A stretch of 64,000 nucleotides of DNA from Erythrobacter dokdonensis DSW-74 (GCF_001677335.1 NZ_LZYB01000006.1:1-64000), one strand, 5' to 3'. Numbered from the stretch's first letter, positions 10,814-19,610 are shown. The notes: generated from the sequence alone by a model not told the origin. Program-made: numbers and translations.

Positions 10814-11458
10814 TCACTGCCCTGGCGGCGGCGCGAATTGTGCACCGCCCACGTTGGTCTGAGTGATTTCCATTTGCGGATTGCCCTGCTGGACCTGGAT
10901 CGCGGACAGCCCATCGCCGATCTGGCTCCAGATCAGCCGGTTGCCTGTGCCGGTCTGAACCGCGCCCATCAGGTTGCCATTGCCATCCTGGGTGAGGGTC
11001 GCCTCGTTGTCGCTCCCGTCCTGGGTAAGGACAATGCGGTTATCGTCACCGGTCTGGGAAAGATTGGCGGTGGTGACGGCACCTGACTCGGACTGGTTCT
11101 GAGACACGTCGACGAAATTGCGGTTGCCCTGCTGGGCCATCAGCAAGGTCGAGGTGCCCGAGCCGTTCTGGTTCGCGATCGCTGTGTTGTCATCGCCCTG
11201 CTGCGCGATGCGGGCTGAATGCGGTGCGCTGCCCTGCTGGGTCAGCGTGGCGGCGTTGCCATTCCCGCTCTGTGCGATACTGGCCGCTGCGTCAGGCGCC
11301 GTCTGGGTGACGGTGGTGCGATTGTCATCGCCGATCTGGGTGACGAACACACCCCTGTCGGGCGCAGGGTTGGCCAGCGCCGGCGCGGCAAGGGTCGCCG
11401 CTGCGGCAAGGCTCGCCAAGCGGCCAGCAAGACTACAAGAGGCAAAGCGGTTCGTCAT
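10814..11458 (-). CDS. Small curlin-repeat protein (possible minor subunit or nucleator)
   Basis: 214 aa. A signal peptide (about 1-29, ending APALA) precedes roughly a dozen curlin half-repeats of the Q-x-G-x-x-N-x-(A/T)-x(3)-Q type, for example TQIGDDNRTTVTQ and SQTGDDNRIVLTQ. Repeats are spaced about 11 residues as in CsgA and CsgB. The end (QTNVGGAQFAPPPGQ) departs from the repeat, which in CsgB-type nucleators is common. It is the smallest of five curlin-like genes in the operon and could nucleate or anchor the fibre; that role is inference. Confidence 0.85.
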   Translation of the reverse strand: MTNRFASCSLAGRLASLAAAATLAAPALANPAPDRGVFVTQIGDDNRTTVTQTAPDAAASIAQSGNGNAATLTQQGSAPHSARIAQQGDDNTAIANQNGSGTSTLLMAQQGNRNFVDVSQNQSESGAVTTANLSQTGDDNRIVLTQDGSDNEATLTQDGNGNLMGAVQTGTGNRLIWSQIGDGLSAIQVQQGNPQMEITQTNVGGAQFAPPPGQ

Positions 11459-11482
11459 GACATCATCCTACCCTGAAAAGGC

Positions 11483-11555
11483 GATCCGGGCGAGCGCGAA
11501 GTCTCGCCCGGATCCTGTCGTGACGGGCGGGCCGATCGAAGACCTGCCCGTCACG
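11483..11555 (-). other. Two strong hairpins in the spacer between curlin genes
   Basis: Hairpin A: 10-bp perfect stem (11519-11528 with 11546-11555, CGTGACGGGC). Hairpin B: 12-bp perfect stem (11483-11494 with 11503-11514, GATCCGGGCGAG). Neither is followed by a T-run, so they are more likely mRNA-stabilising or attenuating elements than full terminators. The other curlin spacers hold comparable pairs. Confidence 0.55.
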
Positions 11556-11566
11556 TACGGCTCAGT

Positions 11567-12805
11567 TCACGGCGTGCTCGGCAGCGGCGAGGTCGGGATG
11601 GAGGCCGGGGCAGCGCCCTGCGTCACGGTCACCGCGTTACCATTGCCGGTCTGGCTGATCGACGACGTGTTGCCGTTGCTGGTCTGGTAGACGGTGGCAC
11701 TGTTGGTGCCGCCCAGCTGGGTGATGGTCGACGTGTTGTCGTTGCCCGTCTGCAGCAGATAGGCATCGTTGTCGCTGCCGATGCCCTGGGTGATGGTCGA
11801 CGTGTTGTCGTTGCCGAGCTGGAAGACGGCGGCCTCGTTGTCGTTACCGCCGTTCACGGTCGTGCCATCGGCCGCGAAGGCCTGGTTGATGGTCGCCGTA
11901 TTGCCGACGCCGACCTGCTCGATGTAGGCCAGGCTGCCGATCCCCTCCTGGTTGATCGTCGCGGAAGACGGATTATCGGTACCGCCATCGGGGAAGTTGA
12001 CGCCGGACTGGACGACCTGCGCCTCCGCATTGTCACCGTCCTGCTTGATGGTGCTGGTGTTGCTGTTGCCCGACTGCGTCACATCCGCGATGTTGGCTTG
12101 ACCATTCTGGATGATTCTGCTGTCGTTGAACACCGCGAATTCGGGATCGACCGCGAACTGGCGGACCGTCGCGACGTTCCCGCCACCGCCCGAACCATCG
12201 ATCCCGCCCTGGATGATCGAAGAGGTATTGGCAAAGCCCAGATCCAGTTCCTCGCCCTGTATGACAGTGGCTGTGTTGCTAATGGTGGTCTGCACCACCG
12301 TCGAGACCAAACCGGCACCTGACTGCCTCACGTCCGCGTCGTTCAGGCCATCCGACTGCGTGATGTTCGAGGTGTTCTGGAGGGTCGGATCAAAAAGGTC
12401 GTCATGGACCTGGCGGACGAACGCCAAATTGCTTTGGCCATCCTGAACAATTTCCGATTCGTTGGAAAAGTCGTCCGGGTCGATAAGCAAACCGGTGTCA
12501 GTCTGGCTGACCCTGGCCTCGTTGCCCAATGTCGCGGTGCTGCCAGACTGGGCGATGGTCGACAGGCTCCCGTTAAGGCCGCCCTGGTTGACGTCGGCGA
12601 GGTTGTCGAAATCTTCCTGCACGATGCCGGAAACGTCGTTGCTGCCAGTCTGGCTGATGGTGGCACTTTGCCCGTCGCCCGACTGTTCGATCGCACTGCA
12701 ATTGCCGGTCGCGGCGGTGCAGGCGGCAGGCGTGGTTGCCTGGGCAAAGGCCGGTGCGGCTATGGATAGCGCCAGGATCGAGGCGCCAGCAAAGATCATC
12801 TTCAT
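11567..12805 (-). CDS. Giant curlin-repeat amyloid subunit (412 aa)
   Basis: 412 aa, against about 150 aa for E. coli CsgA. Signal peptide at about 1-22 (ending APAFAQA). The mature protein starts with two cysteines in a C-x6-C arrangement (ACTAATGNC), then continuous curlin half-repeats of about 11 residues with Q and N ladders, for example TQSGNSNTSTIKQ and TQTGNGNAVTVTQ-like units to the end. It should be secreted through CsgG and polymerise as a surface amyloid. A good AGGAG Shine-Dalgarno precedes the ATG. The tail (ASIPTSPLPSTP) lacks repeats. Confidence 0.9.
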   Translation of the reverse strand: MKMIFAGASILALSIAAPAFAQATTPAACTAATGNCSAIEQSGDGQSATISQTGSNDVSGIVQEDFDNLADVNQGGLNGSLSTIAQSGSTATLGNEARVSQTDTGLLIDPDDFSNESEIVQDGQSNLAFVRQVHDDLFDPTLQNTSNITQSDGLNDADVRQSGAGLVSTVVQTTISNTATVIQGEELDLGFANTSSIIQGGIDGSGGGGNVATVRQFAVDPEFAVFNDSRIIQNGQANIADVTQSGNSNTSTIKQDGDNAEAQVVQSGVNFPDGGTDNPSSATINQEGIGSLAYIEQVGVGNTATINQAFAADGTTVNGGNDNEAAVFQLGNDNTSTITQGIGSDNDAYLLQTGNDNTSTITQLGGTNSATVYQTSNGNTSSISQTGNGNAVTVTQGAAPASIPTSPLPSTP

Positions 12806-12921
12806 TGCATTTCTCCTTTGGTGGTTCAGTAGCTTGCGACGTGGTTTACGGTTCTTCCGGGATCGAATGTCCCGGTGTCGGGGCCGGGCGGACCGCAGCG
12901 GGCCCGTCCGGAAACTGTGGT
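12806..12921 (-). other. Curlin spacer with paired hairpins
   Basis: The 116-base gap holds a hairpin with stem CCGGGA/TCCCGG (12857-12862 with 12870-12875) and a second GC-rich dyad around 12884-12911, close to the upstream curlin stop. The order and sequence resemble the spacer at 14488-14600, suggesting the spacer was duplicated with its gene. Confidence 0.5.
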
Positions 12922-14487
12922 TCAGGGGATCCCCTGGTTGACGGTGATCATGCCGGCGGTGCCGCTCTGCGTGACACTGGAGGTGTTGCCGTTGCTGTAT
13001 TGATTGACATTGGCCATGTTGCCGCTCCCCCCCTGCTGGACAATCGACGAGATATTGCCTTCGCTCAGCGCGGCTTGCAACAGGTTCGCGGTGTCCCCGC
13101 TGCCCGATTGCGTAACGGTGGATTGGCCATTGGTGCCGCGCTGTTCGATGTCCGCCCTGTTCCCGCTGCCGGTCGCCTGCTGGTCGACATAGGAGAAATT
13201 GCCCGATCCGCTGATCTGGTCGACAAAGGCAATGTCGTTGGTGCCGTTCTGCTCGATGAACGAGGACTGGTTCTGGCCGGTCTGCACGACGCCAACGGTC
13301 GAGGTGTCGGCAAGCGAGGGAAGGGCCGCAGCATTGTTCTGGCGGATGTCGGATAGGTTGCCCAACCCGTTCTGGGTCAGCGTGGCCAGCGTGCGGCCGG
13401 TGCCTTCCTGGATGATGCGCGAGAAATTGGCCCGCACGCTGTCGGTCCCGCCGCTGATGGGGTTGTCGCGATCCGTCCCCGAAACCATGCCGGACATGTC
13501 GGACGAATTCTGCGAGACGTCGATCACCCCGCTGCCCGAACGCTGCTGGATGAAGCTGTCATTGCCATCTTCGCGCTGGGTCACCCTAAGGCTGCTGGTG
13601 AGTTGGCCGGTCCGGAAATTCTCCTGCTCGACCCGCGACAGGTTGTCGTTGCCACTCTGCCCGATCGTTACCATCCTGCCGGCAAAGGCCGAAATGCCAG
13701 TGCCATTGATCCCGGTTTGCACCACCGACGATTTGTTGTCGTCGCCAACCTGCACTGATTCCGCAGTTCCCGTGCCAGTTGCGCCCGAATTGGACTGGAT
13801 GATCACGATATCGTTACGGTCGCCGATTTGTATGGTTCGCGCGGAAAGCCGCTCTCCGCCCGCGAGCTGATAGACTTCGGCATTGTTAAGGTCGCCCAGT
13901 TGAACAATGCCGTCCAATACATTGCCTATGGAGGAATTGCCGCTCTGCTGAAATGCGACAGCTGTATTTCCCTCACCTTGCGACTGCTCTATTGCTACTG
14001 TGCCCCGAGTTAAGGTCTGTCCGGAACCATCTTGTTCAACATAGGACATGTTTGCGCCGGTCTGGAATACATCTGTCCTGGAACCGGCGGTTCCCAGCTG
14101 GCGGATGGTAGAGTTGGCACCCTCCCCGGATTGCACGACCCGTGCAAGAGTTTGCCCAACCGCACTTCCGACGCCGGACTGCAGCACGTAGGATGTGGCG
14201 TTGCTGCCACTCTGGAAAACGCCCACACCAGTGTTGTTGGGGATGCCCACCGACCCGTCGATCTGGTCAACATCGGACACGTTGCCGCTACCCGTCTGTA
14301 ACACTGTCGTGAGCAGACCCGTCCCGTCTTGCGTGACGAGCGAGCAATTATTGTCGGCCGCGGTGCATTCGGGCGTTCCGGGCGCTCCGGTCGGGTCCAA
14401 CGGGTCGTCGGGCGCGGTCTGCGCCAGGGCCGGGCCTGCAAGGGACAGCGCCGCTATCGAGGCGCCTGTCAGGATGGCATTCTTCAT
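12922..14487 (-). CDS. Giant curlin-repeat amyloid subunit (521 aa)
   Basis: 521 aa. Signal peptide at about 1-23 (ending AGPALAQ), then an N-terminal C-x6-C pair (ECTAADNNC) as in the 412-aa paralog. The rest is curlin-type half-repeats, with some units irregularly lengthened. The final 55-60 residues (from about SSIVQQGGSGNMANVNQY to GMITVNQG) are nearly identical to the end of the 433-aa neighbour, while the N-terminal region resembles the 412-aa one, so it looks mosaic. Expected to be an extracellular amyloid component exported by CsgG. Confidence 0.9.
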   Translation of the reverse strand: MKNAILTGASIAALSLAGPALAQTAPDDPLDPTGAPGTPECTAADNNCSLVTQDGTGLLTTVLQTGSGNVSDVDQIDGSVGIPNNTGVGVFQSGSNATSYVLQSGVGSAVGQTLARVVQSGEGANSTIRQLGTAGSRTDVFQTGANMSYVEQDGSGQTLTRGTVAIEQSQGEGNTAVAFQQSGNSSIGNVLDGIVQLGDLNNAEVYQLAGGERLSARTIQIGDRNDIVIIQSNSGATGTGTAESVQVGDDNKSSVVQTGINGTGISAFAGRMVTIGQSGNDNLSRVEQENFRTGQLTSSLRVTQREDGNDSFIQQRSGSGVIDVSQNSSDMSGMVSGTDRDNPISGGTDSVRANFSRIIQEGTGRTLATLTQNGLGNLSDIRQNNAAALPSLADTSTVGVVQTGQNQSSFIEQNGTNDIAFVDQISGSGNFSYVDQQATGSGNRADIEQRGTNGQSTVTQSGSGDTANLLQAALSEGNISSIVQQGGSGNMANVNQYSNGNTSSVTQSGTAGMITVNQGIP

Positions 14488-14600
14488 TCTTTCAGTCCTT
14501 TTGTTCCATTGACGTGCGACCGTCGGAAGACTGACTTTCCGGGATCTTGCGCCCCGGCGAAGGGTGGGCGGGCCTGTTCGCCCCGCCCGGAAACTGTGGC
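14488..14600 (-). other. Curlin spacer with paired hairpins
   Basis: The 113-base gap holds CCGGG/CCCGG and GGGCGGG/CCCGCCC dyads in the same order as the spacer at 12806-12921, and both share the run GGAAACTGTGG next to the curlin stop. No T-run is present, so read-through is likely. Confidence 0.5.
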
Positions 14601-15902
14601 TCAGGGCGCGCCCTGGTTGACGGTGATCATGCCGGCGGTGCCGTTCTGGATCACGCTGGATGTGTTGTCGTCGCTGTACTGGTTGACATTGGCCATGTTG
14701 CCGCTGCCGCCCTGGGTGATGGCGGAGATGTTGAACTCGCTCTCCAAGCCCTGAAGCAGATTGGCGGTGTTGGTGTTGCCGGCCTGCGTAACGGTGGATT
14801 CGCCCTCGTCGCCAAGCTGGCGAACATTGGCCGTATTGCCGAAGCTGTTCGCTTCATCGTCCTGATCGATCCTCGACAGGTTGCTGAAGCCGACCTGTTC
14901 GACGAAGGCCTGCAGGTTGTTGTCGAACTGGTTGTTGGCTGCGTTGATGCGGTCGGGGCTGTTCTGGTCGATGTAGGATTCGTTCTCGTCGCCGTTCTGG
15001 AACACGTCGGCGGTAATGCGCCGGCCATCCTGATCAATCTCGGACCGGTTGTCGTTGCCGATCTGCCAGACGCCGATCCGCGCATCGCCCGTTCCGATCG
15101 GATTGCCGTTGATCGCCGGATTGCCGACGTTCCCGAACCAGCCTTCCTGCAAGATGTCGGAGAAGTTGCCCTCACCGCCTTCCTGGCGAACGCCCGCGGT
15201 CGAGTTCCGGAAGGTCTGCTCAATCCGCGAAGTGTGCGAACCATCCTGGTAGACTTCGGCCTTCTGGCCCCGGTCACCGCCCTGGATGATTTCGGAGTCC
15301 GGGGTGCCGTTGATCTGGAATACCTCGGCGTCCTTGGCGCGAGAATTGTCGCCGGTCTGGGTGATCCTGCTGACGGCATCGAGCGTGCCCTCGTCCTGCA
15401 CGACATAGGCGTAGCCGTTGACCCCGGTCTGGGAGATCGAGGAACCGGTGAAGCCCGTACTTTCGGGGTTCGCGTCTTTCCCGGCCCCGGTGCCGCGCTG
15501 AATGACCGTGGCCTGGTTGGTCTGGTTGTTGTTGTTGCCCGTATAGCTCTGCTCGATGACCGAGTTCATCGATGCCGAGGCCGCGCTCTGGTTGACGCTG
15601 GCTGTGTTGTCGCCGGTCTGCGTGATCGACGAATAACCCTTCAGGCCTTCCTGCGTCACTGTCGCCACATTGCCGACCGGCGGCGTATTCGACTGGTTTG
15701 TCGGATTGAGGGCGGGCTGGCTGTCCTGCTCGATCTTGGATTCGTTTTCAGAGCCTGTCTGGACGACCGTTGCACGTCCATCGGTGCCGGCCTGGACGAC
15801 GGCGCTTTGATTGTTGTCCATGTCTTGGGGGGCGGCGAGAAGTGGCGCCGTCATCGCCAGCGCCAGCATCGAGGCTCCGGTTGTCATGGCTGGCTTCATC
15901 AT
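14601..15902 (-). CDS. Giant curlin-repeat amyloid subunit (433 aa)
   Basis: 433 aa. The ATG at 15902 was chosen because GGAAGG lies four bases upstream; a second ATG follows immediately. Signal peptide ends near APLLAAPQ. The mature N-terminus (DNNQSAVVQAGTDG) and the next 300 residues are collinear with the 655-aa curlin, including the shared blocks GNVATVTQEG and AEVYQDG. Its last 60 residues match the 521-aa curlin instead. No cysteine is seen in the mature part. Predicted CsgG-exported amyloid. Confidence 0.9.
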   Translation of the reverse strand: MMKPAMTTGASMLALAMTAPLLAAPQDMDNNQSAVVQAGTDGRATVVQTGSENESKIEQDSQPALNPTNQSNTPPVGNVATVTQEGLKGYSSITQTGDNTASVNQSAASASMNSVIEQSYTGNNNNQTNQATVIQRGTGAGKDANPESTGFTGSSISQTGVNGYAYVVQDEGTLDAVSRITQTGDNSRAKDAEVFQINGTPDSEIIQGGDRGQKAEVYQDGSHTSRIEQTFRNSTAGVRQEGGEGNFSDILQEGWFGNVGNPAINGNPIGTGDARIGVWQIGNDNRSEIDQDGRRITADVFQNGDENESYIDQNSPDRINAANNQFDNNLQAFVEQVGFSNLSRIDQDDEANSFGNTANVRQLGDEGESTVTQAGNTNTANLLQGLESEFNISAITQGGSGNMANVNQYSDDNTSSVIQNGTAGMITVNQGAP

Positions 15903-15991
15903 CGTTCCTTCCAATTGCAATTGCGTTCTTCGTCTAGCTGCGGTCGTTCATGCTTTTCGCTGTTCCCCCGCGCCGGCTGGTGCATTGTCCT

Positions 15992-17959
15992 TTACGGCGT
16001 TGGCGGCGGCGCATTCTGGCCGACACTTGCGATGCTGTTGCTGCCGCTCTGGTTGATGTGCGAGACATTGTTCGATGCGGCCTGACTGACCAGGGCCTGA
16101 TTGAGGCTTCCTCCCTGGGTGACGAAGGACTGGTTGAACGTCCCGTCCTGGTTGAGCCGGGCGAAGTTGTCGGTGCCCGACTGGGTGATCTCGGAAATGC
16201 CGTCGTCGCCGTTCTGATTGACATCGACCTCGTTGCTCAGGCCGCCTGCGTTCTGGAGCACGGTCGAACGGTTGCGATCGCCGATCTGGTCGATGAACGC
16301 GATATCATTGGTGCCGGACTGGGTGATGCCGGAGATATTGTCGTTACCATTCTGGTTGACACTGGCGGAAAGGAACGAGGCTACGCCCTGATTGAACGCA
16401 CCGTTCTGAAGAATGGTGGACTGGTTGCGATTGCCGCTCTGGATGTTGCTGGTTAAGGCAAGCGTTTCTTGGCCGGTTCCGGCCGACAGCGTTATCGTCG
16501 CAACGTTATCGTCGCCGGTCTGCTGCGAGCCCACGAAGTTGCTGTTGCCATCCTGCAGGAGCGTGATCCGGTTGCGATCCCCGGTCTGCGTGACGTTGCC
16601 GAGGTTAGAGCGCCCTGTCTGGTCGATGTCCGCATTGTTGGCGGTGCCGGCCTGGGTCACGAACATCGACGGCGAGAATGGCGGATTCGTGTTGCGCCAG
16701 GTACCGTGGACCGCCGTCTGGTTGACATTGGAACGATTGTCGGCTCCGCTCTGGGTGACGGTCGTTCCCGGTACCCGGTTGAACGGATTGGGCGAGCCGA
16801 CCTGGGTGATGATCGAGCCCTGATTGGTGCCGGTCTGGGTGACGGTTGCGTCGGCGTAGACGCCGGACTGGGTGATCTGCGACGAGCTGTTGCTGGCATT
16901 CTGCGTCACGCGGGCAATGCCTAGCGTGCCTGTCTGGTCGACATCCGAGACGTTCTGGTTGCCTGCCTGCACGACGGTGGCAAGGTTATCGGCGCCGCTC
17001 TGGTCGACGAAGGAATCGTTGAGATTGCCGGTCTGGGTAATATCCGCGGTGGCCCTGAGTCCGGTCGATGTCTGGGTGATGTAGGATTCGTTGTCGTCGC
17101 CGGTCTGGAACACGTCGACCACCTGATCGACGCCTTGCTGCAAGACATCCGAGCGGTTGTCGTTACCCCGCTGCCAGATGCCCAGTTCGTTGTCGCTGGT
17201 GCTCAGCGGATTGCCATCGGGGTCGTTGATAGGATCGCCCGCTTCGCCGTTGGTTCCGGTCTGCACGACATTGGAGACGTTGCCATCTCCGAGTTCCTGA
17301 CGCACGGCTGCGGTGCTGTTGGTTCCGGTCTGGTTGACGGTGGAGAAGTTCGCACCATCCTGATAGACCTCGGCTTGGAACGATCCGCCGTCCTGGGTGA
17401 CGATGGAATTGGCAGTGCCGCTTTCCTGAATCACCTCGATCCGCTGGTTGCCATTGCCGTTCTGGGAGACGCGGCTGATCGCATCCACGGTGCCTTCGTT
17501 CTGCTGGACGCGCACGTTTCCGTTGCGACCGGTCTGGATGATCTCCGAGCCGGTGAAATTCTGGGCGCCTGTGTCGGCCTCGCCAAGGCCCATGCCGTGC
17601 TGCTCGACAATCGCGCGATTATTGCCGGTGTCGGAGTTCTGGGTGATCAGCGAGTTCATGCCATTGCTGTCATCGCTCTGGGTCACGGTCGCGGTGTTGT
17701 CACCCGTCTGGTTGATGCGGGAAAAACCCCCGACGCCCTCCTGCGTCACCGTGGCGACATTCGCAATGTTCGTAGCGGCGCCGTTTGGCGTGTTGTCCTG
17801 CTCGATCGTGGATTTGTTTTCGGAGCCTGTCTGGGTGACGGTCGCCTGCCCGTTGGTGCCGGCCTGGGTTACAGAACTTTCATTATTGTCCTGCGCGGCG
17901 GCATTCCCGGCCGCAGCAATCGCAAGCAGCGATGCGGCAGCAAAAAGACGATACATCAT
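15992..17959 (-). CDS. Giant curlin-repeat amyloid subunit (655 aa), largest paralog
   Basis: 655 aa, more than four times CsgA. The start at 17959 follows a strong GGAGGGGG Shine-Dalgarno by about six bases; an adjacent ATG at 17956 is equally possible. Signal peptide ends near AAAGNAAAQ. By eye there are well over 40 curlin half-repeats (Q-x-G-x-x-N type), interrupted by a few non-repeat insertions, for example around TNPPFSPSMF and INDPDGNPL. The C-terminus PPPTP lies outside the repeats. First structural curlin after csgG, with a 172-base gap that may contain its own promoter. Confidence 0.92.
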   Translation of the reverse strand: MMYRLFAAASLLAIAAAGNAAAQDNNESSVTQAGTNGQATVTQTGSENKSTIEQDNTPNGAATNIANVATVTQEGVGGFSRINQTGDNTATVTQSDDSNGMNSLITQNSDTGNNRAIVEQHGMGLGEADTGAQNFTGSEIIQTGRNGNVRVQQNEGTVDAISRVSQNGNGNQRIEVIQESGTANSIVTQDGGSFQAEVYQDGANFSTVNQTGTNSTAAVRQELGDGNVSNVVQTGTNGEAGDPINDPDGNPLSTSDNELGIWQRGNDNRSDVLQQGVDQVVDVFQTGDDNESYITQTSTGLRATADITQTGNLNDSFVDQSGADNLATVVQAGNQNVSDVDQTGTLGIARVTQNASNSSSQITQSGVYADATVTQTGTNQGSIITQVGSPNPFNRVPGTTVTQSGADNRSNVNQTAVHGTWRNTNPPFSPSMFVTQAGTANNADIDQTGRSNLGNVTQTGDRNRITLLQDGNSNFVGSQQTGDDNVATITLSAGTGQETLALTSNIQSGNRNQSTILQNGAFNQGVASFLSASVNQNGNDNISGITQSGTNDIAFIDQIGDRNRSTVLQNAGGLSNEVDVNQNGDDGISEITQSGTDNFARLNQDGTFNQSFVTQGGSLNQALVSQAASNNVSHINQSGSNSIASVGQNAPPPTP

Positions 17960-18131
17960 AATCCCCCTCCAAATTTCCCGACCACAGGCTGATATCGGCA
18001 CGATATCGGCATGAGCCCGCCTGGTTCTTCCAAGTCGGACAGACTTCAGGACGATTGCCTCATCCGATTGCTATGTGCACGACCCCTGCGGCGCCGTACG
18101 CGCTCTTGTGTCTTTCCCGTCACGGCCCTTT

Positions 18132-19097
18132 TTACGATCCGTCCGCTTCATCCTTGCCTTTGTCGACCACTGTCAGCGCAGTCAGTGATCCGGCCCGCTT
18201 CACCGCTTTCTGGATGTCGCTGGCGTCATAGATTCCGTCCCGCTCGGCCCGGTAGGCAGCGCGCAGCTGCTGTGCTGCCGACATGTCCTCGAACCGCCAC
18301 AAATCGAGCTCCACGCCTTCAAGCACCAGCCCGTAAACGGCCTTCTCGATCGCCTGCTGGAGCGCCACCTGGTCGGGTTCGTTCGAGGTGATTCCCGCCT
18401 CGGCCTCAAGCAGCTCGCGGAAAGCCACGAACTTGAAGGCGCTGGCACCCAGAGCCTGGCTCGCAATGGTCTTGGATGCGGTGATATTGGCCAGCACCTC
18501 GCCCGTGCGCACCGAAACCGCGCGCAGGTATACGGTGACCGTGTCCTGCCGGTACTCGGTCCGAGCACCGATGCCGAGGAAGGCTGCGCCCGCACCGCCG
18601 GTCACGGTGTTGGTGTCATAACCCACGATCCCGCCTTCAAGCAGCACGCCCGCAAACAGCAAGGCGGGAAGGGCGTTGGGATCAACGTCCTGTTCGCCCA
18701 GATAGCGCTTGCGCATCTCGCCGATGATCTGGCGTTCGCGTAGCAGGTTATCGAGCCGCTCGCGCTCCACAACCGTGAACCAGCTGCGATTGCCCGCGTC
18801 CTGCAGCGCCTTGACCAGCATCGAGCCGGCGCCTTGCGTCACGGCGCGCGACAGGGTCTGGCCCACATCGCTGGGCTTGAACTGGCCGGTCTGGTCAGTG
18901 AAGCCATAGACCGCGATGGCAACCTGGCGCTGCGGAGGGGGCAGCTGGTAAAGCAGGTTCTGGGTCTGCGTCTTCTTCGGGAAGTAGGCCAGGCTGGTAG
19001 TGGTCGGGAGCGAATTCCGGCCATCCTGCGGCATGCTCATGCATCCGCCGAGAGCCAGCGCGGCAACGCCGGAAAGACTCAAAATCGCAGCGCGCAT
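18132..19097 (-). CDS. csgG: CsgG family curli secretion lipoprotein (outer-membrane pore)
   Basis: 321 aa; E. coli CsgG is 277 aa. The start at 19097 gives a classic lipoprotein signal, AALALGGC with Cys19. CsgG core features are visible: the VAIAVYGFTDQTGQFKPS region, the switch VTQGAGSMLVKALQDA, SWFTVVERERLDNLLRERQ, and VYLRAVSVRTGEVLANI. It forms the nonameric outer-membrane channel that exports curlins. A 50-60 residue C-terminal extension (ending DKGKDEADGS) goes beyond E. coli CsgG. It starts 10 bases after the csgF stop. Confidence 0.95.
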   Translation of the reverse strand: MRAAILSLSGVAALALGGCMSMPQDGRNSLPTTTSLAYFPKKTQTQNLLYQLPPPQRQVAIAVYGFTDQTGQFKPSDVGQTLSRAVTQGAGSMLVKALQDAGNRSWFTVVERERLDNLLRERQIIGEMRKRYLGEQDVDPNALPALLFAGVLLEGGIVGYDTNTVTGGAGAAFLGIGARTEYRQDTVTVYLRAVSVRTGEVLANITASKTIASQALGASAFKFVAFRELLEAEAGITSNEPDQVALQQAIEKAVYGLVLEGVELDLWRFEDMSAAQQLRAAYRAERDGIYDASDIQKAVKRAGSLTALTVVDKGKDEADGS

Positions 19098-19107
19098 CAC
19101 CCGAGCC

Positions 19108-19527
19108 TCACTCCACGTCAACAAAGAGCGGCACCACGATGCGGGTTTCCTCGCCCGTTTCATCGTTGCGGATGATGAGAGTAACCTCGTCCAGCGAGCG
19201 GAAAAACTCGATCGTCTGTCCGCCGAAACTAACACGCCCTTGCTCCTGCGGGTTATCGCCGAAGATGGCATTCACGAGTTGCGACGACAGCGAAGAAAGC
19301 AGCCGGGACTGGAGCTGGCGGGCGAAGATGTCGGCCTGCGAATTGGTTGTCCGCGAGCGCGGGTCGCGAGTGTCGTTATTGGCGTTGGCAACGCCCAGCA
19401 CATGATTCGAATTGAACGGGTTGCCACCGAAGGTCGGGCTGATGGGACGGTAAACCACATCCTGTGCCGCTACCGGCGAAGCGACAACGATCAACGCAGC
19501 CAGAAGGCCTGCTTTGCTGGCGGACAT
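19108..19527 (-). CDS. csgF: CsgF curli assembly protein
   Basis: 139 aa, like E. coli CsgF (138 aa). Signal peptide about 1-22 (ending SPVAAQ). The mature N-terminus DVVYRPISPTFGGNPFNSNH matches the CsgF segment that plugs into the CsgG pore (NPxFGGNPxN), followed by the Asn-rich VANANNDTRD and the SRLLSSLSSQLVNAIFG helix. It couples secretion to nucleation at the cell surface. First gene of the curli operon, with an AT-rich promoter region upstream. Confidence 0.93.
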   Translation of the reverse strand: MSASKAGLLAALIVVASPVAAQDVVYRPISPTFGGNPFNSNHVLGVANANNDTRDPRSRTTNSQADIFARQLQSRLLSSLSSQLVNAIFGDNPQEQGRVSFGGQTIEFFRSLDEVTLIIRNDETGEETRIVVPLFVDVE

Positions 19528-19610
19528 TTTTCCCCCTTACTAACTTACTCGGGCCGCGAGCGGAGCAGTTTCTCCATTACGCGGGCATTCAGGGCGACTC
19601 GACCCTTTAG

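Noticed and set aside
10814..17959. CRISPR array suspected from regular repeats
   Set aside because: The periodicity (about 33 bases) is the curlin half-repeat of the encoded proteins. The units vary and remain in frame.
10449..17992. Long plus-strand frames opposite the curlin genes
   Set aside because: The repeat DNA leaves few stops on the other strand, but signal peptides and ribosome sites support only the minus-strand genes.
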